From positions 1 to 64,000 of the forward strand of contig NZ_NMQZ01000002.1 of NCBI RefSeq assembly GCF_002864685.1: a stretch of 64,000 bases of DNA. Reading direction: 5' to 3'. Below are positions 18,924-29,491 of the stretch, in pieces. The DNA is from Alloalcanivorax mobilis (GTDB taxonomy: Bacteria > Pseudomonadota > Gammaproteobacteria > Pseudomonadales > Alcanivoracaceae). The stretch's first letter is position 1. Each line of letters starts with the position of its first letter. The position numbers and the translations under genes were made by a program. The notes below the pieces were generated by a model, which ran no database searches, was not told where the DNA came from, and saw only the letters and a list, made by a program, of their open reading frames with translations.

Positions 18924-21044
18924 GTGAAACGCCATTGGGGATGGCTGGCGGCGGGGCTGCCAGTAGTGTTGTGTTCGCCGGTCAACGGCGCGGATCGCTT
19001 TTTTAACCAGAGCGATGTGCCGCGCGTGCTGACTCCGGCCCGTCTCGATCAGCCGATCTCCGACGTGCCCGCCAGTGTCACCGTGATCGACCGCGACCTG
19101 ATTCTCGCCAGCGGCGCCCGTGAACTGTATGAAGTGATGCGCCTGGTGCCGGGCATGAGCGTGGCCAAGGCCGATGGCAACGTGCCCTCGGTGGCCTATC
19201 ACGGCACCCAGGCGCGCGATCAGCGCCGCATGCTGGTGCTGCTGGATGGCCGCAGCGTCTACCAGCCCGGTTTCGCGCGGGTCAACTGGAACGACATTCC
19301 GGTGGCCCTGGAAGACGTGGAACGCATCGAAGTGACCCGGGGCCCGGCGGCCGCCGCCTACGGCGCCAACGCCTTCACCGGCGTGATCAACATCATTACC
19401 CGCGACCCGCGCGATTACACCGGCCAGCAGGCCCAAGTACGGCTTGGCAACAACGGCATCCGCGACACCCGCATCAGCGCCAGCCATCAGTTCGACAACG
19501 GCGCCTGGCGCCTGAGTCTGGGCTCCCAGCGTGATGACGGCTACGACGCCGGGCTGGCGCCCATCGAAGACGGCGACAGCAAGCGCGTGGACCGCATCAA
19601 CGGCCGCGCGGTCTGGGAGCTGAGCAATGGCGACACCCTGACCCTGCACGGCGGCGGCAGCCAGTCGCGGCTGGACCGCCCGCCGGAATCCAGTCTGGAA
19701 TCCATCGGTTATTACACCGAGCCCTCCGAGCAGCGTGGCCAGCGGGCCTTCGCCGGCGTTGAATGGCAGCACCCGTTCTCCGCCCGTCATCAGCTCAAGG
19801 TGACCAGCTACGCCCAATACAGCAACGAAAGCACCAATCTGGATCTGTGCTTTTATGATCCGATCACCGGCGCCCCCGGCCCCGGGGGCGGGCTGTTCTT
19901 CAGCCAGGAGCTGCGCGATCACTACCTGGCCAGCGGCGGCGACATCAACCAGACCCTGGCCACCGCCGCCGCCGACCCGGGCATTCAGAACCGCTACGCC
20001 ACCCTGCAGGCCAGTGGCGCCAGCGAATTTTGCGGCCAGGCGCGGCTGGATGCCCGCGAGATCCGCTACGATCTGGAAATTCAGGACACCCTGCAATTCA
20101 CCGACTGGGCGCGGTTGGTGTCCGGCGTCAACGTGCGCCATGACCGGGGTGAATCCCAGGCTTATATGTCCGGCAGCGCCGAGAGCATCAGCCAGCGCCT
20201 GTTCGCCAATCTGGCGCTCAAACCGCTGCAGCCGGTGACCATCAATCTCGGCGGCTTCTGGGAACACGATCAGATCACCGGCGACTATTTCAGCCCGCGC
20301 GCCGGCGCTAACTGGCAGGTGCTGCCCGGCCACACTCTGCGCCTGGCCTACGCCCGCGCGGTGCGCACTCCGGATTTGTATGAAGACCAGGCCGACATCA
20401 ATCTGGCGGTCCACGATCTCAACGCGCCGTTCGCCAGTAACCGCCAGGGCCTGCTCGGCTGGGCGCCGGCCTATTTCTTTATTACCCAGCAAAGCCCGGG
20501 CACCCTGGAGGCGGAATACGTGCGCTCCCGCGAACTGGGCTATTACGGCCGCTTCGCCGGCGTCGAGCTGGATGTGCGCCTGTTCCGGGAAGACCTCTGG
20601 CATCTGGTCAGCGATCCGCTGAATCCGTTCGATTTTCGGCCGAACAATGAAGGAGAAGTGCGCCACCAGGGCGGCGAGGCGCAGCTCACCTGGCGGCCCG
20701 GGGCGCGCCACCTGCTGCGTCTGGCCGGCGCCCATATTCACACCCGGGTCAACGACGATTCAGAGAGCCGCTTCGCCGCCGAAGACAGCGCCAGCGCCCT
20801 GTGGTTGTGGCGCGTGTCGCCGCGCTGGTGGTTTTCCAGTGCCTACTATCTGGCCAGGGATTACAACGACCACCCGTTCGAACGCCTCGACAGCCAGATT
20901 GGCTTTCGCCAGCGTCTGGCCGGCCTGGAGCTGCAATGGCGGCTGCTGGTGCAGCACCCGCTCAACAGCGAGCCGGAGGTGTTCGAAGAGAATCGCTACG
21001 AGGATGATGAACGTTACTGGCTCACCATGACGGTGAACTTCTGA
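18924..21044 (+). CDS. TonB-dependent outer-membrane receptor
   Basis: A TonB-gated outer-membrane transporter of unknown substrate. The 706-residue protein has a signal peptide (about 1-21), an N-terminal plug domain (about 40-155, with VLLDGRSVYQP and the plug-end motif YGANAFTGVINIITR) and a 22-strand-type barrel ending in a C-terminal phenylalanine (TMTVNF), the usual Bam signal. GTG 18924 is chosen so that translation starts at the signal peptide; an upstream extension would read through the repeat. The two genes downstream encode a periplasmic binding protein and a sensor kinase, so the three may form an uptake/sensing unit. Confidence 0.88.
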   Translation: MKRHWGWLAAGLPVVLCSPVNGADRFFNQSDVPRVLTPARLDQPISDVPASVTVIDRDLILASGARELYEVMRLVPGMSVAKADGNVPSVAYHGTQARDQRRMLVLLDGRSVYQPGFARVNWNDIPVALEDVERIEVTRGPAAAAYGANAFTGVINIITRDPRDYTGQQAQVRLGNNGIRDTRISASHQFDNGAWRLSLGSQRDDGYDAGLAPIEDGDSKRVDRINGRAVWELSNGDTLTLHGGGSQSRLDRPPESSLESIGYYTEPSEQRGQRAFAGVEWQHPFSARHQLKVTSYAQYSNESTNLDLCFYDPITGAPGPGGGLFFSQELRDHYLASGGDINQTLATAAADPGIQNRYATLQASGASEFCGQARLDAREIRYDLEIQDTLQFTDWARLVSGVNVRHDRGESQAYMSGSAESISQRLFANLALKPLQPVTINLGGFWEHDQITGDYFSPRAGANWQVLPGHTLRLAYARAVRTPDLYEDQADINLAVHDLNAPFASNRQGLLGWAPAYFFITQQSPGTLEAEYVRSRELGYYGRFAGVELDVRLFREDLWHLVSDPLNPFDFRPNNEGEVRHQGGEAQLTWRPGARHLLRLAGAHIHTRVNDDSESRFAAEDSASALWLWRVSPRWWFSSAYYLARDYNDHPFERLDSQIGFRQRLAGLELQWRLLVQHPLNSEPEVFEENRYEDDERYWLTMTVNF

Positions 21045-21136
21045 CCGACCCCGCCGGGGGAACACGGCGGAACCGGGGACACAGGGATGACGAACACGGG
21101 GAGACGCACACACAGCAACGCCAGGAGACGCGCGCG

Positions 21137-22039
21137 ATGAGCGCGGCGCGGCGCTGGCTGTGCGCGCTCCCCTTGCTGGCCATGATTGGCCTGGCAGCGG
21201 CGGACGTGGCGGCGCCGGAGACCGCGGCCGCGCCGGAAACAGCCGCCGCGCCGCGGATCGAGGTGCGTGAAACCGGTGGTGATCGCCCGGGCCGCTTCGG
21301 CGCTGCCCTGCAGGCCCGCCTGGCCCGTGTGCCCTGGCCGGCGGCCGGGCCGGGCGAGCCGCCAACGGTGATCGTGGCGGTGGGGACGGCGGCGTTTCGC
21401 GCCAGCCTGGCCGAGCCGGGCCACGGCCCGGTGCTGGGCCTGGATATCCCCCGCGCCGAGGCCGACGCCCTGGTGACGGCGAGTTGCGATTGCAGCGCCC
21501 TTTGGCGGGGCGTGTCGTTGCACAGCCAGCTTCGCTTGTTGCGCGAGCTGATGCCCGACGCGCACCGCATCGGTGTGCTCGGCGGCGCCGGCAGCGCCTG
21601 GTCGCCGCGCCCCGGCGAGCCAGCGCCGGCCGGGGTGGAATGGGTCACCGTGAACGGCGCCGAGCGGCTTGGCCCGGTGCTGCGCCGCCACCTGCCGGAT
21701 TGGGACGCCCTGCTGCTGCCGGTGGACGACACTCTGTTTAACGCCGGCACCGCCAAACTGGTGCTGCTCACCAGCTACCGTCAGCGGGTGCCGGTGATCG
21801 GGCCGGACGCCGCCTTCGTGCGCGCCGGCAGTGCCGCCAGTGGCGAAGTGTCGCTGGATAACATGCTCGACACGGTCGCTCACTGGCTGCTGCGGCGCCA
21901 GCAGCAACAGCGCTGGCCGGCGCCCGATTTCGCCGGGCGCTATTCGCCGGCAATTAACGATTACGTCGCCGACGCCTACGACCTGCGCATCGAAGACCGC
22001 GCCGCGCTCCGACGGGCCCTGGTGGAGGACGCTCGATGA
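21137..22039 (+). CDS. Periplasmic ABC-type substrate-binding-like protein
   Basis: The 300-residue protein has a signal peptide (about 1-22), a short Ala/Pro repeat and a body resembling the ABC_sub_bind (PF04392) family: a two-lobed fold with LLRELMPDAHRIGVLGG and DALLLPVDDTLFN segments. No permease or ATPase gene lies nearby. It overlaps the next gene (histidine kinase) by four bases (ATGA). It may act as a ligand sensor that feeds the kinase rather than as a transporter component. The substrate cannot be told from sequence. Confidence 0.7.
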   Translation: MSAARRWLCALPLLAMIGLAAADVAAPETAAAPETAAAPRIEVRETGGDRPGRFGAALQARLARVPWPAAGPGEPPTVIVAVGTAAFRASLAEPGHGPVLGLDIPRAEADALVTASCDCSALWRGVSLHSQLRLLRELMPDAHRIGVLGGAGSAWSPRPGEPAPAGVEWVTVNGAERLGPVLRRHLPDWDALLLPVDDTLFNAGTAKLVLLTSYRQRVPVIGPDAAFVRAGSAASGEVSLDNMLDTVAHWLLRRQQQQRWPAPDFAGRYSPAINDYVADAYDLRIEDRAALRRALVEDAR

Positions 22040-23898
22040 AAAAGTCCGGCGGCATTCGCCGACAACTGCAATGGCTGGGCGTGATCCCGGCGCTGATCAT
22101 GCTGATTCTGGTGCTGGTGGCCCTGATCTGGCAGCGCTTCGAGGACGCCGACAACGAAGTGCGCGAGCTGGGCGGGTTTCTTGCCCAGCAAATGGCGGCC
22201 TCCGCCGAATACGGCGTGCTCGCCGGCAGCGTGCCGGACCTGCGCCGCCAGGCGCGCATGCTGCTGCAGCGGCCGGACGTCAAATACGTGCTGTTTCTCG
22301 ACCAGCATGGCCAATTGCTGCTGCGCGCCGGCGACACCGCCGATCAGAAAACCAGCGAAGTGCTGGAATTCCACGCCGGCGTGTACCGCCAGCCGCCGAG
22401 CGTGAAAGAAGGCCCGGAACTGCTGCCCGACCGGGTCGGCGAGGTAGTGCTGGGGTTGTCACGGGCGCGCATTCTGGCGCGCCAGAAGGAGATTCTCGCC
22501 GCCAGCCTGCTGCCCGCCCTGCTGGCGATGGTGGTGGGGTTGATCAGCGCCCGCTATCTGGCCCGGCGCATCGCCGAGCCGCTGTCGTATTTGTCCGGCC
22601 TGGTGCGGGTGATCCGGCGCGGCGATTATCACGCCCGTGGCACCCACCGCCTGGAAGGTGAGCTGGGCAACCTGCAAACCGACATCAACGAACTGGCCGC
22701 TGGCCTGGAACAGGCGCGCCGCGACCAGCACAAAGCCATGGACGACCTGCGCGAAGCCCACCAGCGCGCCGAGACCGCCAGCCAGGCAAAAAGCGACTTT
22801 CTCGCCATGATGAGCCACGAGCTGCGCACCCCCATGAACGGCGTGCTCGGCATGCTGCAACTGCTGGAAACCACCCGCCAGAACGACGAGCAGCACGAAT
22901 ACACCGAGGCGGCGCTGGAATCCACCAGCCATTTGTTGGAAGTGATCAACGACATTCTCGATTTCTCGCGCATCGAAGCCGGCCGCATGGACATCGAGCA
23001 GACTTACTTCGCGCCCATTCCGCTGTTGCACAACGGCGTGGGCACGTTCCGCTATCTGGCCCGCGAGAAGGGCCTGTATCTGAACCTGGAAGGCACCGGC
23101 GACCTGGTCGATCTGGAGTTGCGCTCCGATCCCACCCGCCTGCGGCAGATTCTCAGCAACCTGATCTCCAACGCGGTGAAATTCACCGAACAGGGCGGCA
23201 TCACCGTGCGCGTGGCGGCCAGCATGGACAGCCACGACATGGTCGATCTGAGCGTGGAAGTGCGCGACACCGGCATCGGCATCGCCGAGCACAAGCGTGA
23301 CCGGCTGTTCCAGGCGTTCTCGCAGATCGACACCTCCACCTCGCGGCGTTTCGGCGGCACCGGCCTGGGCCTGGTGATCGCCCGGCGCCTGGCGCAGATG
23401 CTCGGCGGCGACCTCACCCTGACCAGCGAAGCCGGGCAGGGCAGCAGCTTTACCCTGCGCCTGCGGCTACGCGGCCGGCCCGCCCACCACCCGGCCCCGG
23501 CGCTGGATTCCCCCCCCGCCGAGCACCTGCAAGGCACCGTGCTGCTGGTGGAAGACAACGACGTCAACCGCATGGTCGCCCAGCGCATGCTGGAGTACCT
23601 GGGGTTACAGGTGGTCACCGCCGGCGACGGCCAGCACGCCCTTGAGCTGGTTCGTCAGCGTTCGTTTGACTGCGTATTGATGGACGTGCAAATGCCGGTG
23701 ATGGACGGCCTCACCGCCACCCGGGCGCTGCGCCAATGGGAGCGCGAACAGAGCCGCCCGCCGCTGCCGGTGATCGCTCTCACTGCCAACGCCATGGGCG
23801 ACGAGCGCCAGCGCTGCCTGGATGCCGGCATGGACGCCCACCTCGCCAAGCCGTTCCGGCGCCACGCCCTGGCGCGGCTGCTCAGCCGTTTTTTGTGA
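22036..23898 (+). CDS. Hybrid sensor histidine kinase with receiver domain
   Basis: The 620-residue inner-membrane protein has two transmembrane helices (about 14-32 and 155-172) flanking a periplasmic sensor region, a HAMP-like linker (about 173-230), HisKA with H261 in SHELRTPMNG, a HATPase domain (N379, DTGIGI at 411-416, GTGLGL at 441-446) and a receiver domain with phospho-acceptor D550 (LMDVQMPVMDG). This BarA-like layout lacks an Hpt domain, so phosphotransfer needs a separate Hpt protein. Coupling to the binding-protein gene suggests a periplasmic signal. Confidence 0.9.
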   Translation: MKKSGGIRRQLQWLGVIPALIMLILVLVALIWQRFEDADNEVRELGGFLAQQMAASAEYGVLAGSVPDLRRQARMLLQRPDVKYVLFLDQHGQLLLRAGDTADQKTSEVLEFHAGVYRQPPSVKEGPELLPDRVGEVVLGLSRARILARQKEILAASLLPALLAMVVGLISARYLARRIAEPLSYLSGLVRVIRRGDYHARGTHRLEGELGNLQTDINELAAGLEQARRDQHKAMDDLREAHQRAETASQAKSDFLAMMSHELRTPMNGVLGMLQLLETTRQNDEQHEYTEAALESTSHLLEVINDILDFSRIEAGRMDIEQTYFAPIPLLHNGVGTFRYLAREKGLYLNLEGTGDLVDLELRSDPTRLRQILSNLISNAVKFTEQGGITVRVAASMDSHDMVDLSVEVRDTGIGIAEHKRDRLFQAFSQIDTSTSRRFGGTGLGLVIARRLAQMLGGDLTLTSEAGQGSSFTLRLRLRGRPAHHPAPALDSPPAEHLQGTVLLVEDNDVNRMVAQRMLEYLGLQVVTAGDGQHALELVRQRSFDCVLMDVQMPVMDGLTATRALRQWEREQSRPPLPVIALTANAMGDERQRCLDAGMDAHLAKPFRRHALARLLSRFL

Positions 23899-24227
23899 TT
23901 CTCTTCCGGGCGGACATGCTTCCCTCTTGTTGTGTCGCTCATCTGTTGTTTAAGAAAGATGGGAAACTGAGAGATCAGGTGGCCAGAGCCGGGTAGGGCG
24001 AGGCTGGCGCGCCGCCCGGCTGCGCCGGTTCGCGGTCGAGGACCGCTCCCACAGCGGCTTCGTTGCTCAGTGGTGCGAATCTGACAAAAACCAGCCGCTC
24101 GCGGCTGGAGCGCCGAAGACGGCCCGAAGGCGGCCAACGCCACGAATCAAGTAGAACGCCCAAAAGGGCGTCAACAGCGGCGGGAGGAGCCCGATGACAA
24201 TCAGATTTCCTCCAATCCGCGACAAAG
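23899..24227. other. Intergenic region with REP-like element
   Basis: This 329-nt gap separates the convergent kinase and xseA genes. A REP-like palindrome (CGCGGTCGAGGACCGCTCCC, 24031-24050, followed by ACAGCGG) resembles the 3' half of Pseudomonas REP sequences. Two further small hairpins follow (CCAGCCGCTCGCGGCTGG at about 24098; CGCCCAAAAGGGCG at about 24158). They may end transcription of one or both genes. No gene is seen. Confidence 0.5.
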
Positions 24228-25577
24228 CTATTTTTTCGGCGGTATAACGGCGGTGACCCGCGACTCAAACTCGCCCCCGGCCAGCCGGGTGGTAACGGTG
24301 TCACCCTCGTTCAACGTTGCCGTGGAGCGCAGCGGCTGGCCGCCCACCAGGGTCAGCGAATAACCGCGATCCAGCGTCGCCAGCGGGCTGGCGGTGTTCA
24401 GCCGCCGGCCCAGCGAGGTCAAATGCTGCTGCAGCCGTTCCTGGCGGTGCAACAAGGGCACCGGCAGGCGCCGTTGCAACCCTTGAAGCCGCAGCGCCTG
24501 CTGTTGCACGCGCTGGGCCGGCGATTGCTGGCGCAGGCGCACATCGAGCGGCTGCCAGCGCCCGCGCAGCAGCGCCAGCCGCTGTTGCAGCGCCCGGCTC
24601 AGGCGGCTTTGCAGCTCGTCCACCTGCTGGCGGGTCTGTTCGAGTTGCCGGTACGGATGGCGCGCCCGCTGGCGCCGGGCCAGGCCGTCCAGGCGCTGGC
24701 GCTGGCGGCTCAGGTCGTGGCCCATCAACTGCCGCAGCCGGCGTGCCATCACCCCCAGCCGCGCCCGCAGGGCGTCGCCGTCCGGGCTGATCAGCTCCGC
24801 CGCCGCCGAGGGCGTGGGCGCGCGCAGAGCAGCGGCAAAGTCGGTGAGCGCGAAATCTACCTCGTGGCCCACCGCGCTGACCACCGGAATCGGGCTGTCC
24901 GCCACCGCGCGCACCAGGGCCTCATCGTTGAACGCCCACAAATCCTCCAGGCTGCCGCCGCCCCGGCCGATCACCAGCACGTCGCACTCGTTGCGCCGGA
25001 TCGCCAGTTGCAACGCCTGGCACAGCGCCGCCGGCGCCTCGGCGCCCTGCACCGGCACCGGGTAAATCACCACCGGTGTCCACGGGCTGCGGCGCTTGAG
25101 CACATGCAGAATATCGCGGATCGCCGCGCCGCTGGGGCTGGTGATTACGCCAATTTGCCGGGGCCAGGGTGGTAGTGGGCGCTTACGTTCCTGGGCGAAC
25201 AGGCCTTCAGCTTCGAGCTGTGCCTTCAAGGCCTCGAAGCGCGCCCGCAGCGCCCCTTCGCCGGCCTCTTCCATGTGCTCCACCACCAGCTGGAAGCTGC
25301 CGCGTGGCACATACAGGGTCACCCGCGCCCTGACCAGCACCTGCTGACCATCGCGCGGCTGAAACCGCAGCAGGCTGTTGCGCCCCCGGAACATCGCCGC
25401 GTTCACCTGGGCGCGCTCATCCTTAAGGCTGAAATACCAATGCCCCGAGCGCGGCCGCGACAGATTCGACAACTCCCCCTGCAACCAGATCAACGGAAAG
25501 CTGCCCTCCAGCAGGCCCTGGGCCTCCAGATTAAGACGGCTGATGGAAAACGGTTGGCTACGCGATGAAGGTTCCAT
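24228..25577 (-). CDS. xseA: Exodeoxyribonuclease VII large subunit
   Basis: The catalytic subunit of the single-strand-specific exonuclease VII (with XseB). The 449-residue protein has an N-terminal OB-fold (about 10-110; LIWLQGELSNLSRPRSGHWY), the catalytic core (about 125-330; IGVITSPSGAAIRDI and VLVIGRGGGSLEDLWAFNDE) and a long helical C-terminus. ATG 25577 is chosen because it matches the family start and the upstream extension is of poor quality. xseB is not in this window. Confidence 0.95.
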   Translation of the reverse strand: MEPSSRSQPFSISRLNLEAQGLLEGSFPLIWLQGELSNLSRPRSGHWYFSLKDERAQVNAAMFRGRNSLLRFQPRDGQQVLVRARVTLYVPRGSFQLVVEHMEEAGEGALRARFEALKAQLEAEGLFAQERKRPLPPWPRQIGVITSPSGAAIRDILHVLKRRSPWTPVVIYPVPVQGAEAPAALCQALQLAIRRNECDVLVIGRGGGSLEDLWAFNDEALVRAVADSPIPVVSAVGHEVDFALTDFAAALRAPTPSAAAELISPDGDALRARLGVMARRLRQLMGHDLSRQRQRLDGLARRQRARHPYRQLEQTRQQVDELQSRLSRALQQRLALLRGRWQPLDVRLRQQSPAQRVQQQALRLQGLQRRLPVPLLHRQERLQQHLTSLGRRLNTASPLATLDRGYSLTLVGGQPLRSTATLNEGDTVTTRLAGGEFESRVTAVIPPKK

Positions 25578-25640
25578 GGGGCGCAATGTAAGGCGCCACG
25601 GCGGCTGCGGCAAGCTTCAACGCCTATCGTTCTGGCGCCA

Positions 25641-25793
25641 GTTACAAGTTGAAAGTTAAAGGTTAAAAGGTCGCAGCAGCATCACATGCCCGCGGTCTTT
25701 GGCCGGGAGCGCGCCTCGCCTGAGCGCGGACATGGCGGGGCGGAGCACTGCCGGCCGGCCCGCGTTTCAACTTTTAACTTTCAACTTGTAACT
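25641..25793. repeat. Inverted array of 7-bp words (AAGTTGA type)
   Basis: The left arm is GTTGAAAGTTAAAGGTTAAA (25648-25667). The right arm is its near complement TTTCAACTTTTAACTTTCAA (25765-25784). A GC-rich centre of about 95 nt separates them. It lies between divergent xseA and guaB, upstream of the guaB promoter. Confidence 0.78.
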
Positions 25794-25815
25794 CCTGCCC
25801 AATGGCCGCCGGACA

Positions 25816-25845
25816 TTGCCGCTAAGGCCGGGAATGCTTTATAAT
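25816..25845 (+). promoter_or_regulatory. Predicted guaB promoter
   Basis: TTGCCG (25816-25821) and a perfect TATAAT (25840-25845) are spaced 18 nt apart, about 135 nt before guaB. The GC-rich stretch after the -10 box would be an untranslated leader. Confidence 0.6.
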
Positions 25846-25875
25846 GATCGGCTTAATTAACGGAGCCCTGGTTAG

Positions 25876-27459
<1,584 letters not shown>

Positions 27460-27460
<1 letters not shown>

Positions 27461-27609
27461 GCTGGACGCCTGACGCCGGACGCCAGACGCTAAAAATCGG
27501 ACGAGCCGCGGCTCGCCCGATTTTTGTTTTTAAAGCGTCCAGTATCCGGCGTCAGGCGTCCAGCGTCACAACAACCCGGCGTCCGGCGTCCAGCGTCCGG
27601 CGTCCAGCG
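27460..27609. repeat. Inverted array of 7-bp words (GGACGCC type)
   Basis: The left arm (27461-27490) holds GGACGCC/TGACGCC/GGACGCC/AGACGCT words. The right side (27533-27609) has two runs of complementary GGCGTCC/AGCGTCC words, one longer than needed to pair. A strong terminator is framed between the arms. It ends a few bases before guaA. Confidence 0.82.
27492..27530. terminator. Strong terminator between guaB and guaA
   Basis: AAAAATCGG-a-CGAGCCG pairs with CGGCTCG-c-CCGATTTTT (27492-27525), and T-rich TGTTTTT follows. The A run on the left and the T run on the right make it suitable for both directions. guaB and guaA may thus be transcribed separately. Confidence 0.8.
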
Positions 27610-27620
27610 GAATTTAAGCC

Positions 27621-29192
27621 ATGCAAGACATCCACGCCCAGCGCCTTCTGATCCTCGACTTCGGCTCCCAATACACCCAGCTGATCGCCCGCCGCGTGCG
27701 TGAAATCGGCGTGTACTGCGAGATCCGCGCCTTCGACATCAGCGCCGAAGAGATCGCCGAGTTCGACCCCAAAGGCATCATCCTCTCCGGCGGCCCGGAA
27801 TCCGTCACCGCCGCCGAGACCCCGCGTGCCCCGCAAGCGGTGTTTGAACAGGGCGTGCCGGTGCTGGGCATCTGCTACGGCATGCAAACCATGGCCGAGC
27901 AACTGGGCGGCACCGTGGTGGCCGGTGAAAAACACGAATTCGGCTACGCCCGCGTCACCAAGGCCGAAGGCAACGGCCTGCTCGACGGCATCGTCGACCA
28001 CGAAGAGGGCGGCCAGGAATTCCTGGACGTCTGGATGAGCCACGGCGACCGCGTCGGCAGCGTCCCCGAAGGCTTTGTTGTCACCGCCACCACCGACAGC
28101 TGCCCCATCGCCGGCATGGCCAACGACGAAAAGCGCTTCTACGGCATCCAGTTCCACCCGGAAGTCACCCACACCCTGCAAGGCGGCCGCCTGCTGGAAC
28201 GCTTTATCCGCGAACTGTGCACCTGCGACGCCCTCTGGACCCCCGCCAAGATCATCGACGACGCCATCGCCACCATCAAAGAACAGGTCGGCACCGACGA
28301 AGTCATTCTGGGCCTCTCCGGTGGCGTCGACTCCTCCGTGGTCGCCGCGCTCCTCCATAAGGCGATCGGCGACCAGCTCACCTGCGTGTTCGTCGACAAC
28401 GGCCTCCTGCGCCACGGCGAAGGCGACCAGGTAATGGAAATGTTCGCCGAACACATGGGCGTGCGCGTCATCCGCGTCGACGCCGAAGACCACTTCCTCT
28501 CCCGCCTCGCCGGCGAAGCCGACCCCGAGAAGAAGCGCAAAATCATCGGCAACACCTTCATCGACATCTTCGACGCCGAAGCCTCCAAACTCAAAAACGC
28601 CCACTGGCTCGCCCAAGGCACCATCTACCCGGACGTGATCGAATCCGCCGCCTCCAAAACCGGCGGCGCCCACGTGATCAAATCCCACCACAACGTTGGC
28701 GGCCTGCCCGAGCACATGAAACTCAAGCTCGTCGAACCCCTGCGCGAGCTGTTCAAAGACGAAGTGCGCAAAATCGGCCTCGAGCTCGGCTTGCCCTACG
28801 ACATGGTCTACCGCCACCCCTTCCCCGGCCCCGGCCTGGGCGTGCGCATCCTCGGTGAAGTAAAGAAAGAATACGCCGACACCCTGCGCCTGGCGGACCA
28901 CATCTTCATCCAGGAACTGCACGCCGCCGGCCTCTACCACAAAACCAGCCAGGCCTTCGCCGTCTTCCTCCCGGTCAAATCCGTCGGCGTCGTCGGCGAC
29001 GCCCGCCGCTACGAATACGTCGTCGCCCTGCGCGCTGTCGAAACCATCGACTTCATGACCGCCCGCTGGGCGCATTTGCCGTACGAGTTTCTGGAGAAGG
29101 TGTCTAGCCGGATCATCAATGAGATTCCGGGCATCAGCCGCGTGACGTACGATATTTCGTCCAAGCCGCCGGCTACGATTGAGTGGGAGTGA
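27621..29192 (+). CDS. guaA: GMP synthase (glutamine-hydrolysing)
   Basis: It aminates XMP to GMP using glutamine. The 523-residue protein has an N-terminal class I amidotransferase domain (nucleophile C85 in GICYGMQ), a PP-loop ATP pyrophosphatase domain (LSGGVDSS, about 232-239) and the C-terminal dimerisation domain ending KPPATIEWE. The gene is intact. Codon choice changes from strongly C-ending to mixed (GAG, TTT, ATT, AAT, GAT) from about 29070 to the stop. An integrase gene follows, fitting the known use of the guaA 3' end as an island attachment site. Confidence 0.97.
   Translation: MQDIHAQRLLILDFGSQYTQLIARRVREIGVYCEIRAFDISAEEIAEFDPKGIILSGGPESVTAAETPRAPQAVFEQGVPVLGICYGMQTMAEQLGGTVVAGEKHEFGYARVTKAEGNGLLDGIVDHEEGGQEFLDVWMSHGDRVGSVPEGFVVTATTDSCPIAGMANDEKRFYGIQFHPEVTHTLQGGRLLERFIRELCTCDALWTPAKIIDDAIATIKEQVGTDEVILGLSGGVDSSVVAALLHKAIGDQLTCVFVDNGLLRHGEGDQVMEMFAEHMGVRVIRVDAEDHFLSRLAGEADPEKKRKIIGNTFIDIFDAEASKLKNAHWLAQGTIYPDVIESAASKTGGAHVIKSHHNVGGLPEHMKLKLVEPLRELFKDEVRKIGLELGLPYDMVYRHPFPGPGLGVRILGEVKKEYADTLRLADHIFIQELHAAGLYHKTSQAFAVFLPVKSVGVVGDARRYEYVVALRAVETIDFMTARWAHLPYEFLEKVSSRIINEIPGISRVTYDISSKPPATIEWE
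29140..29192. other. Probable attachment site at the 3' end of guaA
   Basis: This is inferred from the integrase start 300 nt downstream, the abrupt shift from core to accessory genes here, and the codon-use change near the guaA end. The exact core cannot be fixed because the other end of the element is outside the window. Confidence 0.5.
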
Positions 29193-29491
29193 AAATACGT
29201 CTTTCAGGGGCTATCGGTAGCGATCGGAAAAGCGACGTAACTTTATGATTCTTAGGAATTTACGTCGCATTACCTATCGGTGGCTATCGGCGGCAAGCAG
29301 AAACACCTGTCGGTAAAAGCGACGGTATCGCAAATCCCTCGAAGAACGACTCTCCCAATTACCGTCATGGCAATTTTCGGCATGACGGTAAAACTACGCC
29401 CTAACTTCTTTTGGTAACAAGGAGTTAGGGACATCATCAGGGCTCCTGACCCTTGACGGTAACTAACCGCAAACACAGGAGAGTCCCTGAC
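29193..29491. promoter_or_regulatory. Structured region between guaA and int (probable recombination and control sites)
   Basis: This 299-nt region contains short direct repeats of CTATCGGT/CTATCGG (about 29210, 29273, 29284; variant TGTCGGT near 29309). It also has an inverted pair GCGACGTAA/TTACGTCGC (about 29232-29268), a perfect 11-bp inverted pair TTACCGTCATG/CATGACGGTAA (about 29359-29391) and CCCTAACT/AGTTAGGG (about 29398-29430). Such repeats fit integrase arm sites and an autoregulated int promoter. Binding roles are inferred. Confidence 0.5.

Noticed and set aside
18909-20741. A 610-codon minus-strand frame opposite the TonB-dependent receptor
   Set aside because: Shadow of the receptor gene, with no domain, signal peptide or ribosome site.
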